A DNA stretch of 64,000 nt from Bordetella genomosp. 13. GTDB taxonomy: Bacteria > Pseudomonadota > Gammaproteobacteria > Burkholderiales > Burkholderiaceae_B. The position numbers were made by a program, and so were the translations under genes. The notes beneath the pieces are model-generated. The model had not been told where the DNA came from. It saw only the letters and a program-made list of their open reading frames with translations, and did no database searches. Shown here in pieces: positions 1-8,094 of the stretch. Within the stretch, counting starts at the first letter, position 1. Each line of letters starts with the position of its first letter. The DNA is taken from positions 434,001 through 498,000 of the forward strand of contig NZ_VEHL01000003.1 in assembly GCF_007679965.1 (NCBI RefSeq), written 5' to 3'.

Positions 1-118
1 AGCGTCCGAACAGGCCGGCCTGGCCCGCGTTGGCGTGATCCACGGTCTCCACGTCGACGTTCACGCCGATGACGACGGGACAGGGTTGCAGGGTCATGGA
101 AGCGGTTGCGTCGGTCAT
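1..118 (-). CDS. Polysaccharide deacetylase-like protein, N-terminal fragment
   Basis: Only the first 39 codons are in the window; the gene runs off the left edge. The start ATG overlaps the stop of the upstream deacetylase gene (ATGA, 115-118), so the two are translationally coupled. The visible N-terminus reaches a VIGVNVDVET stretch, which resembles the first beta-strand and acidic motif of the NodB/CE4 fold. A second deacetylase-like enzyme is therefore likely, acting with its neighbour. The family call is an inference from a short fragment and from the neighbour. Confidence 0.5.
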   Translation of the reverse strand, partial: MTDATASMTLQPCPVVIGVNVDVETVDHANAGQAGLFGR

Positions 119-981
119 ACCCGCACCTCGTCGTGCCGGTCGGCGGACTGGGACACCCAGGCCTGGATCTCGGACAGGCGCGCGAAGCGCACGCCGGCGT
201 GCTGCTGCATGTGGCGCAGGGTGCGCTCGATCGCGGCCGTGCGGCTGGGCGTGCCCGAGCCCCAGCCGGCGCGCGGGTGCACGGTCAGCATGAAGAAGCC
301 GCCCTCGGCGTAGCGCGCGTCGAATTCGGCTTGCCACTGCGCCTGCACCTCGGAGACCGGCGTCATCGAGAAATGGAAGAACGGGAAGTCGTCCAGGCTG
401 TAGGTGTTGTTGGGGATCTCCACCATGCTGCGGCCCTGGCCCAGGTCCAGCATGTATGGCGTGTCGGCGTCCTTGTCGCTGCTGTCGTAGGCATAGCCGA
501 GCTCGTGCAGCACCGGCAGCGTCACGCTGGTCTTCTGGCCAGAGGGCGAGCGCCAGCCGCGCGGCGCCCGGCCCAGCAGGTCGCCCAGGATGCCGTGCGT
601 CAGCCGCAGGCGGCGCGTTTCCTCGTCGGGCGCCATCAGCGTGCCCTCGTGCACGTAGCCGTGCGCGCCCACTTCGTGGCCCTGCGCCGCGATGCGCTTG
701 ACGACGTCCGGCGCGCATTCGGCGTCGTAGCCCGGCACGAAGAACGTGGCCGGAATGCCCAGCCGGTCGAGCATGCCCAGGTGGCGGTCCACGCCGCGGC
801 GCGCCGAGTAGCGTCCGGCCGAATGCATGCCGTAGGGCGCGAAGCCCTTGCCGACCTCGTTGCCCATGCCGTCGAAGTCGACGGTGAAGGCGGCCAGGCA
901 ACGGACGCCGTCGGGCAGCGGGGGCGGGGCCTGGCGCGCGACGCGCCGGTTCCTCGCGATGACGGGGTAGGTCATGGACAT
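115..981 (-). CDS. Polysaccharide deacetylase family protein (NodB/CE4 fold)
   Basis: The protein has 288 residues and no signal peptide. The NodB/CE4 fold shows an FTVDFDG motif near residue 32, with Asp as likely general base or metal ligand, and an H-x-x-x-H metal motif (H107, H111 in GAHGYVHEG). It also has the IPNNTYSLDDFPFFHF stretch typical of cytoplasmic PuuE/allantoinase-like or HP0310-like members, which hydrolyse amides rather than secreted chitin. The start at 981 is preceded by GAGGAG at a good distance; a second ATG lies two codons later. It sits 14 nt behind a C45 amidohydrolase gene, so the operon probably works on an amide or N-acyl substrate. The substrate is unknown. Confidence 0.8.
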   Translation of the reverse strand: MSMTYPVIARNRRVARQAPPPLPDGVRCLAAFTVDFDGMGNEVGKGFAPYGMHSAGRYSARRGVDRHLGMLDRLGIPATFFVPGYDAECAPDVVKRIAAQGHEVGAHGYVHEGTLMAPDEETRRLRLTHGILGDLLGRAPRGWRSPSGQKTSVTLPVLHELGYAYDSSDKDADTPYMLDLGQGRSMVEIPNNTYSLDDFPFFHFSMTPVSEVQAQWQAEFDARYAEGGFFMLTVHPRAGWGSGTPSRTAAIERTLRHMQQHAGVRFARLSEIQAWVSQSADRHDEVRV

Positions 982-995
982 CACGGTCTCCTCTG

Positions 996-2111
996 TCAGT
1001 CCGTGAACAGGTAGGTGGTGAAGGGCGATTGCAGCGCGGGCAGGGGCGCGATCTCCATGATGCGCCGCGCGGGCTGCATGACCACCGTGGCCACGGTGGC
1101 GCTCAGGTTGTTGGCCAGGTTCATGCGCGGCGGCCGGCATACCGACCAGGGCGTGGCGAAGTCGTCCAGCAGCGCCGCCTTCACCTGGGCCACGCCGATG
1201 TCCTTGCCGTGCGCATCCAGCAACTGCCGCACGCGGATGTCGCGGTACAGCGTGTCGGGCGTGGACATGATGCCCGTGTCCTTGAGCTTGCCCAGCGCCA
1301 CGGGGCTGAGCCAATGGTTGGCGTGCACCAGCAGGCCATTCTCGGGATGCAGCGTGAAGGTCTCGTCGGGCGCGCACTCGAAGTTCAGCGCGCAGCCGCC
1401 GGCATGACCCACCATCATGTTGTTCGAGCCCGACTTGGCCGTGACGTAGGCCGCGCGGTAGGCCAGGGGCAGGTGCTCCTGCTCGAGGATCTTGCGCCGG
1501 ATCAGCGCCAGCGGCACGCCGATGCGCTGGAAGTCGATGCTCGATTCCAGGAAGTTGGCCGTCAGCGAGATGCCCGCGTCGTTCATGCCCGAGCGCGCCA
1601 GGCCGCCGGCCTCGGTGAACGTCAGGATGTCCGGGCCGTCGTCGCGGCGGATGCGCAGCACCACCGAGGTCTCGGCGCATTCCATCTTCCAGTCCCAGTT
1701 CTGCGCGTGGATCAGGTGCGCGTCGGCCGAGCGTTCCGGCATCACCACCACGCCGGTGCAGCCGTCCGCGTCGTCCAGGCGCATGGTCTCGCGCAGCGCC
1801 GGCTTGGCCGCCAGCTTCAGGATTTCCGTGCGCGCATTGAGCAGCATCACGTCCTCGAACGAGATGTCGGCCCCGCGCGCGATGCCGCGCATCTCCTCGA
1901 CGTAGCCGGCGTCGAAGCGCTCGATCACGGGCAGGTAGTCGCGCACCACCTTTTCGAGGTCGGCGCGCTGCAGGGCCAGCTTCTGCAATTGCGCCGCGTA
2001 GTGGCTGGCGCCCAGGTGGATGCGTTGCGCGGCCTGACGGCCGTATTGCAGGCCGCGCTCGGCGGCCGTGCCGGAAAGTTCAACCAGGGGAAACGGGGTG
2101 GCTGTGGTCAT
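996..2111 (-). CDS. C45-family autoproteolytic acyltransferase/amidohydrolase
   Basis: The protein has 371 residues and resembles the acyl-CoA:6-aminopenicillanate acyltransferase (peptidase C45) Ntn-hydrolase family. The N-terminal ELSGTAAERGLQYG motif is typical of these enzymes. DGCTGVVV holds the expected nucleophile Cys118, before which autocleavage would occur. Members form or cleave amide bonds of small N-acyl compounds. It lies between two Bug genes and a polysaccharide-deacetylase-type amidase, suggesting uptake and deacylation of an imported amide. An in-frame ATG at 2126 would add five residues; neither start has a strong ribosome site. Family confident, substrate unknown. Confidence 0.8.
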   Translation of the reverse strand: MTTATPFPLVELSGTAAERGLQYGRQAAQRIHLGASHYAAQLQKLALQRADLEKVVRDYLPVIERFDAGYVEEMRGIARGADISFEDVMLLNARTEILKLAAKPALRETMRLDDADGCTGVVVMPERSADAHLIHAQNWDWKMECAETSVVLRIRRDDGPDILTFTEAGGLARSGMNDAGISLTANFLESSIDFQRIGVPLALIRRKILEQEHLPLAYRAAYVTAKSGSNNMMVGHAGGCALNFECAPDETFTLHPENGLLVHANHWLSPVALGKLKDTGIMSTPDTLYRDIRVRQLLDAHGKDIGVAQVKAALLDDFATPWSVCRPPRMNLANNLSATVATVVMQPARRIMEIAPLPALQSPFTTYLFTD

Positions 2112-2158
2112 CGGATGAAGGTCCATCGGCCCGCGGGCCGTGTCGGATAGAACAGGAT

Positions 2159-3139
2159 TCAGGAAGGAATGACGCCCGCGCGGCGCAGCAGCTCGCCCGA
2201 TTCGGCGTAGACCTGGCGCGCATAGGCCTGGAAGCCGGCGGGGTCGCGATACCACTCGGGCTGGTTCAGCAGGTCAAGCACGGCCGAGATCCCGGGTTCG
2301 CGCATCGATGCGCGCAGCGCATCGTGCAGCCGCTGAACGACCGGTGCGGGGATGCCGCGCGGCCCGATCAGGCCCATGGGCGAGCTGAGCACCAGGTCAT
2401 AGCCCTGTTCGCGCGCGGTCAGCACGTCGGGCCAGGCCTTGAAGCGGGCTTCGCCCAGCGCGGCCAGCAGGCGCAGCTTGCCGGCGCGGATATGCGGCAC
2501 GTAGGTGCCGACCGAGTCGATGACCACGGCCACGTGCCCGCCCAGCAACGCCGTGGCCATCTCCGAGCCGCTGTTGAATGGGATGTGCTCCAGCTTCACG
2601 CCGAAGCGCGCTTCCGACGCCTTCAGCGTGACCGGCCCCAGCGTCGTGGGATCCCCCGCGGCGTACTGCGTGCCCGGGTGTGCGCGGGCATGGGCCATGA
2701 AGTCGGCGAACGTGCGCCAGGGCGAATCCGCCCGCACCACCGCGCAGAACTCCAGGCTGGTCATGCCGATGACGTAGCTGAAGTCCTCCAGGGGCGAGAA
2801 GCCGATCTGCGGCTGCAGCCAGGGCGCGCGGAAGGTCGAGCCGCTGGTCATGGCCAGCGTGTAGCCGTCGGGGCGGGCGCGCGCCGCCATGGCCGAGGCC
2901 AGCGCGCCGCCGGCGCCGGGCTTGTTCTCGATGATGATCTGCTGGCCCAGTTGTTTGCCCAGCAAGGGCGCCAGGACCCGCATGTACTGGTCGACCGAGC
3001 CTCCGGCCCCGAAGGGACACAGCAGCGTGACGGGGCGCGAGGGAAACTCGGCTGCCCGCGCAAGGCGTGGCGCCAGGCCGGACAGCGCGAGGCCGCCCAG
3101 CGCCCGCAGCGCGCGGCGGCGATTGCAATCGATGTGCAT
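2159..3139 (-). CDS. Bug-family tripartite tricarboxylate transporter substrate-binding protein
   Basis: The protein has 326 residues and the Bug (TctC-like) periplasmic binding-protein fold. A signal peptide occupies about residues 1-29 and contains RRRALRALGG, which could be read by Sec or Tat. Mature-chain landmarks are the VTLLCPFGAGGSVDQ loop and the GAGG segment after a conserved IENKPG. Bug proteins bind carboxylates or amides in the periplasm. No TctA or TctB membrane subunit is nearby, which is usual for the many orphan Bugs of Bordetella-type genomes. It is first of a pair, 67 nt from the second Bug gene, and lies upstream of the C45 gene. Confidence 0.9.
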   Translation of the reverse strand: MHIDCNRRRALRALGGLALSGLAPRLARAAEFPSRPVTLLCPFGAGGSVDQYMRVLAPLLGKQLGQQIIIENKPGAGGALASAMAARARPDGYTLAMTSGSTFRAPWLQPQIGFSPLEDFSYVIGMTSLEFCAVVRADSPWRTFADFMAHARAHPGTQYAAGDPTTLGPVTLKASEARFGVKLEHIPFNSGSEMATALLGGHVAVVIDSVGTYVPHIRAGKLRLLAALGEARFKAWPDVLTAREQGYDLVLSSPMGLIGPRGIPAPVVQRLHDALRASMREPGISAVLDLLNQPEWYRDPAGFQAYARQVYAESGELLRRAGVIPS

Positions 3140-3206
3140 GTCAGTGGTCCCGTGTCATGTGCAATGGCCTGTTGGCCGGCGCGGCCGGCCGCGCGCCGTG
3201 CGCGGT

Positions 3207-4241
3207 TCAGGCCGCGGTGATCTTGCCGGCCTTGACCAGGCGGCCCCACTTCTCGGACTCGCGCGAGATGAAGGCGGCCATCTCGTCCGGCGTCGTGTAT
3301 TGCACCTCCAGGCCCGCCGACGTCAAGTTGTCGAAGGCGTTGGACTGCGCGGTCTTCTTCATGGCGGCGTTCAACTGCTCGATCATCGACGCGGGCGTGC
3401 CGGTGGGGGCCATGACGCCGCCCCAGCCGATGGCCACAATGGAAGGAAAGCCGCTTTCGGCCACCGTGGGCACGTCGGGCAGCACCGGCGAACGCTCCGC
3501 GCCCGTGGTGGCCAGCGCGATCACCTTGCCTGCCTTGATGTGCGGCAGCTGGTTGATCACCGTGTCCATCAGAACGGGATACTGCCCGCCCAGGAAATCG
3601 GTCACGGCGGCCGACGCGCTGCGATAGGGCACGCCGGGCAGGTCCAGCCCGGCCTCGCTCTTGAGCAGTTCCATCGCCAGGTTGCTGGAGCTGCCGTTGG
3701 CCGTGATGCCGTAGAACTGGCGTTCCTTGGCCGTGCGCACGCGCTCGATGAACTCGGCGAAGGTGCGGGCGCCGTAGTCGGGCCGCACCACCAGCACGTT
3801 GTTGTACCGGCAGGCCAGCGAGACCGGCACGAAATCCTTGACCGGGTCGTAGGACAGGTTGGGGTACAGGAACTGGTTGACCGTATGCGTGCCCGTGATG
3901 GCGAAGAACAGCGTGTAGCCGTCCGGAGCCGCCTTGGCCACGTACTGCGCGCCGATGGCGCCGGCCGCGCCGGGCATGTTCTTCACGACTACGTTATGGC
4001 CGAGATGGTCGTTCAGGCCCTTGGCCACGACGCGCGCCACCACGTCGGTGCCGGCGCCCGGCCCGCCGGGCACGATCAGCTCGATGGGTTGATTGCCGGA
4101 GTAGCCGCCCTGCGCGGCGGCCGCGCGTTGCAGTCCGCCCAGCCCTAGCAGGGGCAGCGCGCCCATGCCCGCCAGGATGCGGCGCCGCAGCACGCTGCGA
4201 CAGAGTGCGCCCTGCGGCGCCTGTAGGTTCGAGATCGCCAT
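3207..4241 (-). CDS. Bug-family tripartite tricarboxylate transporter substrate-binding protein
   Basis: The protein has 344 residues from the ATG at 4241, which has AAGGGG just upstream; a longer frame reaching 4298 exists but lacks a good site. A long N-terminal region with CRSVLRRRILAGMG followed by a hydrophobic stretch forms the signal peptide, ending around AAAAQG. The VPGGPGAGTDVVAR and MPGAAGAIGA segments identify the Bug fold. It heads the leftward operon with a second Bug, a C45 amidohydrolase and two deacetylases, and is divergent from a LysR gene that probably controls it. The ligand is unknown. Confidence 0.9.
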   Translation of the reverse strand: MAISNLQAPQGALCRSVLRRRILAGMGALPLLGLGGLQRAAAAQGGYSGNQPIELIVPGGPGAGTDVVARVVAKGLNDHLGHNVVVKNMPGAAGAIGAQYVAKAAPDGYTLFFAITGTHTVNQFLYPNLSYDPVKDFVPVSLACRYNNVLVVRPDYGARTFAEFIERVRTAKERQFYGITANGSSSNLAMELLKSEAGLDLPGVPYRSASAAVTDFLGGQYPVLMDTVINQLPHIKAGKVIALATTGAERSPVLPDVPTVAESGFPSIVAIGWGGVMAPTGTPASMIEQLNAAMKKTAQSNAFDNLTSAGLEVQYTTPDEMAAFISRESEKWGRLVKAGKITAA

Positions 4242-4311
4242 GCTTGCCCCTTGTGGTCTGCCCGGTCGGTCGCCGCCGCCGGTGTATGTGTGGGGCATGA
4301 TGGTTTCTCCG

Positions 4312-4330
4312 CTAGGGAAAGTAAATCTAG
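4312..4330. promoter_or_regulatory. Possible LysR-type operator (CTAG-N11-CTAG)
   Basis: A spaced inverted repeat, CTAG with 11 nt between, lies in the 132-nt divergent gap between the Bug/C45 operon and its LysR gene, about 44 nt before the LysR start. The spacing suits the T-N11-A logic of LysR boxes. The half-sites are short, so the call is tentative. Confidence 0.35.
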
Positions 4331-4373
4331 AATAACTTTTGCCAGACTAAAGAAACTGTTTATTCGAGGGGCG

Positions 4374-5246
4374 ATGAGCGGCATACGCAATTTCCGGACT
4401 TTCATCGAGGTCGTGCGCCACGGCTCGTTCGCGGCCGCCTCCGAGCACGTGTGCCTGACGCCGGCCGCGGTGGGCCTGCAGATCCAGGCGCTGGAGAACG
4501 AGCTGGGCTTCGCGCTGTTCGACCGCGTCGGGCGCAGCGTCACCCTGAACCGGCGCGGCCATGCCATGCTGCCCATGGCGCGCCAGATGGTGGCGCTGTA
4601 CGAGAGCATGCGCGCGCAGGATCCCGAGCAGCAGGAGCTGGCCGGCACGATCCGGCTGGCCACCATCGCCACCTCGATGAAAGTGGTCGTGCGCGCGGTG
4701 CTGGCCATGCGGCGCGCCTATCCGCGGCTGGAAGTGCAGCCCGGCATCAGCTACTCGGGCGACCTGATCGAACGCATCAAGGAAGGCACGCTGGACGCCG
4801 CGCTGTCGGTCAAGGGCCACCACCGGCCGCCCGCCGGCGTGCTGTGGACGCGGCTGTACGAAGAGCCCATCGCCTTCATGTGCAGCGCGCAGGCGGCGCG
4901 CCAGGCCGGCATGGAGGAACTGCTGGCCACGCGCATGTTCCTGCGCGTGTCGCGCTCGTCCACCACCGGCACGCTGATCGACGAGCTGGTGCGCGGCCTG
5001 CACCTGAAGCACGGCGAGTTCATCGAGATGAATTCCATGCGCACCATCGCGGACCTGGTGCGGGACGACCTGGGCGTGACCATCCTGCCGGTGCCCAGCA
5101 GCGTGGACTGGGAGCGCGATCCGCAACTGCACGTGCAGCGCCTGGACGACGCGCGCGCCAGCCGGGTGGTGGGATTGTTCGAAGGGGAAGGCCGCACTTA
5201 CCTGACCAGCGTGCTGCGCGAGCATCTGCTGGCGCAGCAGGCATGA
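4374..5246 (+). CDS. LysR-family transcriptional regulator
   Basis: The protein has 290 residues. An N-terminal winged helix-turn-helix (about residues 1-60, with FAAASEHVCLTPAAVGLQIQ) is followed by a periplasmic-binding-protein-like effector domain. The GGGCGATG region gives the start at 4374. It is divergent from the Bug-Bug-C45-deacetylase operon, the usual arrangement for a LysR activator and its target, with the operon's substrate or a metabolite as likely inducer. The effector is not deducible from sequence. Confidence 0.9.
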   Translation: MSGIRNFRTFIEVVRHGSFAAASEHVCLTPAAVGLQIQALENELGFALFDRVGRSVTLNRRGHAMLPMARQMVALYESMRAQDPEQQELAGTIRLATIATSMKVVVRAVLAMRRAYPRLEVQPGISYSGDLIERIKEGTLDAALSVKGHHRPPAGVLWTRLYEEPIAFMCSAQAARQAGMEELLATRMFLRVSRSSTTGTLIDELVRGLHLKHGEFIEMNSMRTIADLVRDDLGVTILPVPSSVDWERDPQLHVQRLDDARASRVVGLFEGEGRTYLTSVLREHLLAQQA

Positions 5247-5421
5247 GGGGGCCGCTCGCGGCGCTGGGCGCGGGCCCGCCGGCGACCCGTCCGATGCGGG
5301 CGGCGTCCGGTCCGGCGGGTGCGCTTCCGCATCCCTGCCGCAAAGGCCGCGCAGCAGGCGCATGGATGACCGGCCGCCTCGGGCGGGGCCGCGGCCGGTG
5401 CCGATGCGGCACAATGCCGCC

Positions 5422-5949
5422 ATGAATGCGGCAGACTCCTTTCCCTGCGTCACGGGCTTCGCGCCCGAGTCCCGGCCCGACGCACGCGTGCTGGTGCTGG
5501 GCACGATGCCCGGCGTGGCATCATTGACGGCCAATCGCTACTACGCGCATCCCCGCAACGCGTTCTGGCCCATCGCGGCCGCCTTGCTCGGTTTCGATGC
5601 GGCGTTGCCGTACGAGGCCCGCATCGCCGCCCTGAACGGCGCCCGCGTCGCGCTGTGGGACGTCCTGGCGGCTTGCGTGCGCCCCGGCAGCCTGGACGCC
5701 GCCATCGACGCGAAATCCGCGCAGGCCAACGATTTCGCGGGCTTCCTGGCGGCGCATCCGGGCATCGTGCGCATCTGCTTCAACGGCGGCGGCGCGCAGG
5801 GACTGTTCCGCCGCCACGTGCTGCCGGGACTGTCGCAAAGCCACCCGCACCTGGAATACGCCGCCTTGCCGTCCACCAGCCCGGCCCATGCGGCGATGCC
5901 GTTCGCCGCCAAGCTGGCTGCGTGGCGGCCCATCGTGCCGGAACGCTAG
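5422..5949 (+). CDS. DNA-deoxyinosine glycosylase-like protein (uracil-DNA glycosylase superfamily)
   Basis: The protein has 175 residues. It belongs to the uracil/hypoxanthine-DNA glycosylase superfamily: VLGTMPGVASL near residue 25 corresponds to motif 1 of the family, and YYAHPRNAFWPI (about 40-51) is highly characteristic of the deoxyinosine glycosylase branch. The C-terminal LPSTSPAHA is the second active-site motif. Such enzymes remove deaminated bases (hypoxanthine or uracil) from DNA. An in-frame ATG at 5404 would add six residues; no clear ribosome site decides. It stands alone between a LysR gene and an oppositely directed operon. Confidence 0.8.
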   Translation: MNAADSFPCVTGFAPESRPDARVLVLGTMPGVASLTANRYYAHPRNAFWPIAAALLGFDAALPYEARIAALNGARVALWDVLAACVRPGSLDAAIDAKSAQANDFAGFLAAHPGIVRICFNGGGAQGLFRRHVLPGLSQSHPHLEYAALPSTSPAHAAMPFAAKLAAWRPIVPER

Positions 5950-6032
5950 CGCCGCCGCCCGTGCATGCGGCCCGCGCTGGCGCGCAAGCACCGACCGCCA
6001 CGCCGGGTGCCTGCCTGGCGCCGACAGACGGA

Positions 6033-6884
6033 TCAGCGCACCGCGCCGTAGATCTCGCGCGCCTGGTCCGCATCGGCGATAGGCCGGCCCAGCACGCGGC
6101 CGCCCTCCGCCGCCTGCGCCACCAGCGCCGCGTTGCCCGGCGCCGTCGTGCCATCGCGCAGCAGCAGGTTGTTCTCGAAGCCCACGCGCATGTGCCCGCC
6201 GAACGCGGCCGCCGTGGTCACGCAGGCATTCTCCTCGCGGCCGAAGGCGCACACCGCCCAGGGCAGGCTGAAGTCGTAGGCCTGCAGGAACGGCAGCAGG
6301 TCGCGCGGCGACGAGGTCTGACCCGCGCTGTAGCGGCCCAGCACGAACAGCACCGACCACGCGCCCGCGGGCGCCAGGCCTCGCGCGCGCAGGTCCTGCC
6401 AGCGCGCCAGGTCGGCGGCGTCGTACAGGATGATCTGCGTCATGATGCGTTCGGCCGCCAGCCAGGCCAGGAACCTCGCCAGCTCGGCCTCGGGCACGTC
6501 GGGCACGGCGATCTCGCGCAGGCCGATGGAAACGGCCTGGGGGCGCAGTTCGCGCACCATGGCGATCTGCTCGGGGGCCCGATAGACGCCGGCGGCCTCG
6601 CTGGTCACCTGCACCAGCACGCGGTCGCCCACCGCGTCGTGCACGGCCTTCAGGGCATCGCGATAGGCCTGCGCGTCCAGCAGGTGCTTGCCGTCGGGCT
6701 TGCGCACGTGCATGTGCATCATGGCCGAGCCGGCCGCCAGGCAGGCGCGCGCCTCGGCGGCCAGCGCGGCGGGCGTCATCGGCACGGCCGGGTGGTCCTT
6801 CGCCGTCTTGTAGGCGCCGTTGGGCGCCACGGTGACGATGACGGGGGAGTCCGCCAGGCTGGCGGGGGTGGAAAGCGTGGTCAT
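6033..6884 (-). CDS. BKACE-family beta-keto acid cleavage enzyme (DUF849)
   Basis: The protein has 283 residues. BKACE enzymes condense a beta-keto acid with acetyl-CoA to give acetoacetate and a new CoA ester, using a metal held by a His-x-His pair; here this is HMHVRKPDG. The N-terminal VIVTVAPNGA and later QVTSEAAG and SIGLREIA stretches fit the family. It follows, 129 nt downstream, a 3-hydroxyacyl-CoA dehydrogenase-type gene on the same strand. The dehydrogenase would make the beta-keto acid that this enzyme cleaves, as in carnitine breakdown. The actual substrate here is unknown. Confidence 0.87.
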   Translation of the reverse strand: MTTLSTPASLADSPVIVTVAPNGAYKTAKDHPAVPMTPAALAAEARACLAAGSAMMHMHVRKPDGKHLLDAQAYRDALKAVHDAVGDRVLVQVTSEAAGVYRAPEQIAMVRELRPQAVSIGLREIAVPDVPEAELARFLAWLAAERIMTQIILYDAADLARWQDLRARGLAPAGAWSVLFVLGRYSAGQTSSPRDLLPFLQAYDFSLPWAVCAFGREENACVTTAAAFGGHMRVGFENNLLLRDGTTAPGNAALVAQAAEGGRVLGRPIADADQAREIYGAVR

Positions 6885-7013
6885 GTTGGTTTTCTCGGGT
6901 CTCGTTGTCGTGGGCGCGCGGTGCGCGCAGCAATCGCCGTCAGTGGCGGCCGTCGGCCTCGCGCAAGGTGCATCGCTTGGGCCGCGCGAGGCGCGGGGTG
7001 GGCGCCCCGGGCT

Positions 7014-7976
7014 TCAAGGCTTGATCTCGGGCAGCTCCGCCGATACCAGGTCCAATCCCGCGCGCAGCAGCCTGTCGTAGCGCGCGCGCTCGGCCTGGAT
7101 GGCCTCGGGCGTCCATTTGTAGAACCCTTCCCCGGCCTTCATGCCGTGGCGGCCGTCCTGCGCGCGCTCGGTCAGGCAACGCGCGGGCACGTCCGAGTTG
7201 CAGAACGTGGGGTACATGGTGGCGCCCGCGGCCGCGTGCACCTCGATGCCAGCGTGGTCGCGCTGCATGACCGGCCCTGCCGCCAGGAAGCGGAAGCCGA
7301 AGCCGAAGCGCACGGCGGCGTCCACATCCTCGGGCGTGGCAATGCCGCGGTCGATCAGGTCGAAGGCCTCGCGCGACAGCGCGTGCTGCAGGCGGTTGGC
7401 CAGGAAGCCGGGCAGGTCCTGCGCCACGCGCACCGGCACCATGCCGCAGCGGCGCATGAAGGCGATCAGCGCGTCGGCGCAGGCGCCGTCGCTGGCGGCG
7501 CCCAGCACCACTTCGACCAGCGGCACCAGGTGCGCGGGCATGAAGAAGTGCAGGCCCAGCATGCGGCCGCGCGTGTCCAAGCCGTCGCCGATGGCGCTGA
7601 TCGGGAAGCTGGAGCTGTTGCTGGCCAGGATGGCGTCGGGCCGCGCGCGGCGCACCAGGTCGGCGAACAGCACCTGCTTGAGGTCCAGGCGTTCGGGGAT
7701 GCATTCGATCACCAGGTCGACCGTGGCCCAGTCCACGTCGTCCAGCGTCGGCACGACGCCGATGCGGTCGGCGCCGGCTTCGCGGCCGGCCGCCCGCAGA
7801 TTGGCGCGGGCCCGCGCGGGCAGGGCCTGCGCGCGGCCGGCGTCGGGTTCGATCACGGTGGTGCGGCACAGGGCGCGCGCCAGCACCACGGCCACGTCGG
7901 CGCCCATGGTGCCGCCGCCTACCACGACGGCATGCGAGGCGCCGGGCGCGTCCAGGCGGGGAGTTGCTGCGTTCAT
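7014..7976 (-). CDS. 3-hydroxyacyl-CoA dehydrogenase-family NAD-dependent dehydrogenase
   Basis: The protein has 320 residues. An N-terminal Rossmann fold carries GGGTMGADVA (about residues 20-29) and an acidic VIEPD end of the second strand, for NAD binding. The catalytic segment LASNSSSFPIS and LHFFMPAHLVPLVEVV mark the 3-hydroxyacyl-CoA dehydrogenase superfamily, which includes carnitine dehydrogenase and lambda-crystallin. The C-terminal domain ends with HGMKAGEGFYKW. The start has AAGGAAG upstream. It is the first gene of an operon with the BKACE enzyme and is divergent from a LysR gene. It probably oxidises a 3-hydroxy acid to the beta-keto acid used by BKACE. Confidence 0.85.
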   Translation of the reverse strand: MNAATPRLDAPGASHAVVVGGGTMGADVAVVLARALCRTTVIEPDAGRAQALPARARANLRAAGREAGADRIGVVPTLDDVDWATVDLVIECIPERLDLKQVLFADLVRRARPDAILASNSSSFPISAIGDGLDTRGRMLGLHFFMPAHLVPLVEVVLGAASDGACADALIAFMRRCGMVPVRVAQDLPGFLANRLQHALSREAFDLIDRGIATPEDVDAAVRFGFGFRFLAAGPVMQRDHAGIEVHAAAGATMYPTFCNSDVPARCLTERAQDGRHGMKAGEGFYKWTPEAIQAERARYDRLLRAGLDLVSAELPEIKP

Positions 7977-8055
7977 GGCAAAGCTTCCTTTCTACAAAGT
8001 TGCGGCCAGTGTAGAGAAGCGGATTTGATAGATGAATCAGATTCTTTGGATAGAA

Positions 8056-8074
8056 TGATCGGAAATCAAGATCA
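8056..8074. promoter_or_regulatory. LysR-type box TGATC-N9-GATCA (dehydrogenase/LysR promoter)
   Basis: A perfect 5-bp inverted repeat with a 9-nt spacer embeds the LysR T-N11-A signature. It lies 21 nt before the LysR start codon and 80 nt before the divergent dehydrogenase start. The same box with shared flanks (19 of 24 positions) recurs at 10939-10957 near the IlvD dehydratase promoter. Confidence 0.6.
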
Positions 8075-8094
8075 ATAAATCCGGCGAGACATCC

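Noticed and set aside
5655..8078. An 807-residue plus-strand open frame
   Set aside because: Covers the glycosylase, BKACE and dehydrogenase genes in the wrong frame or strand; composition is that of a shadow.
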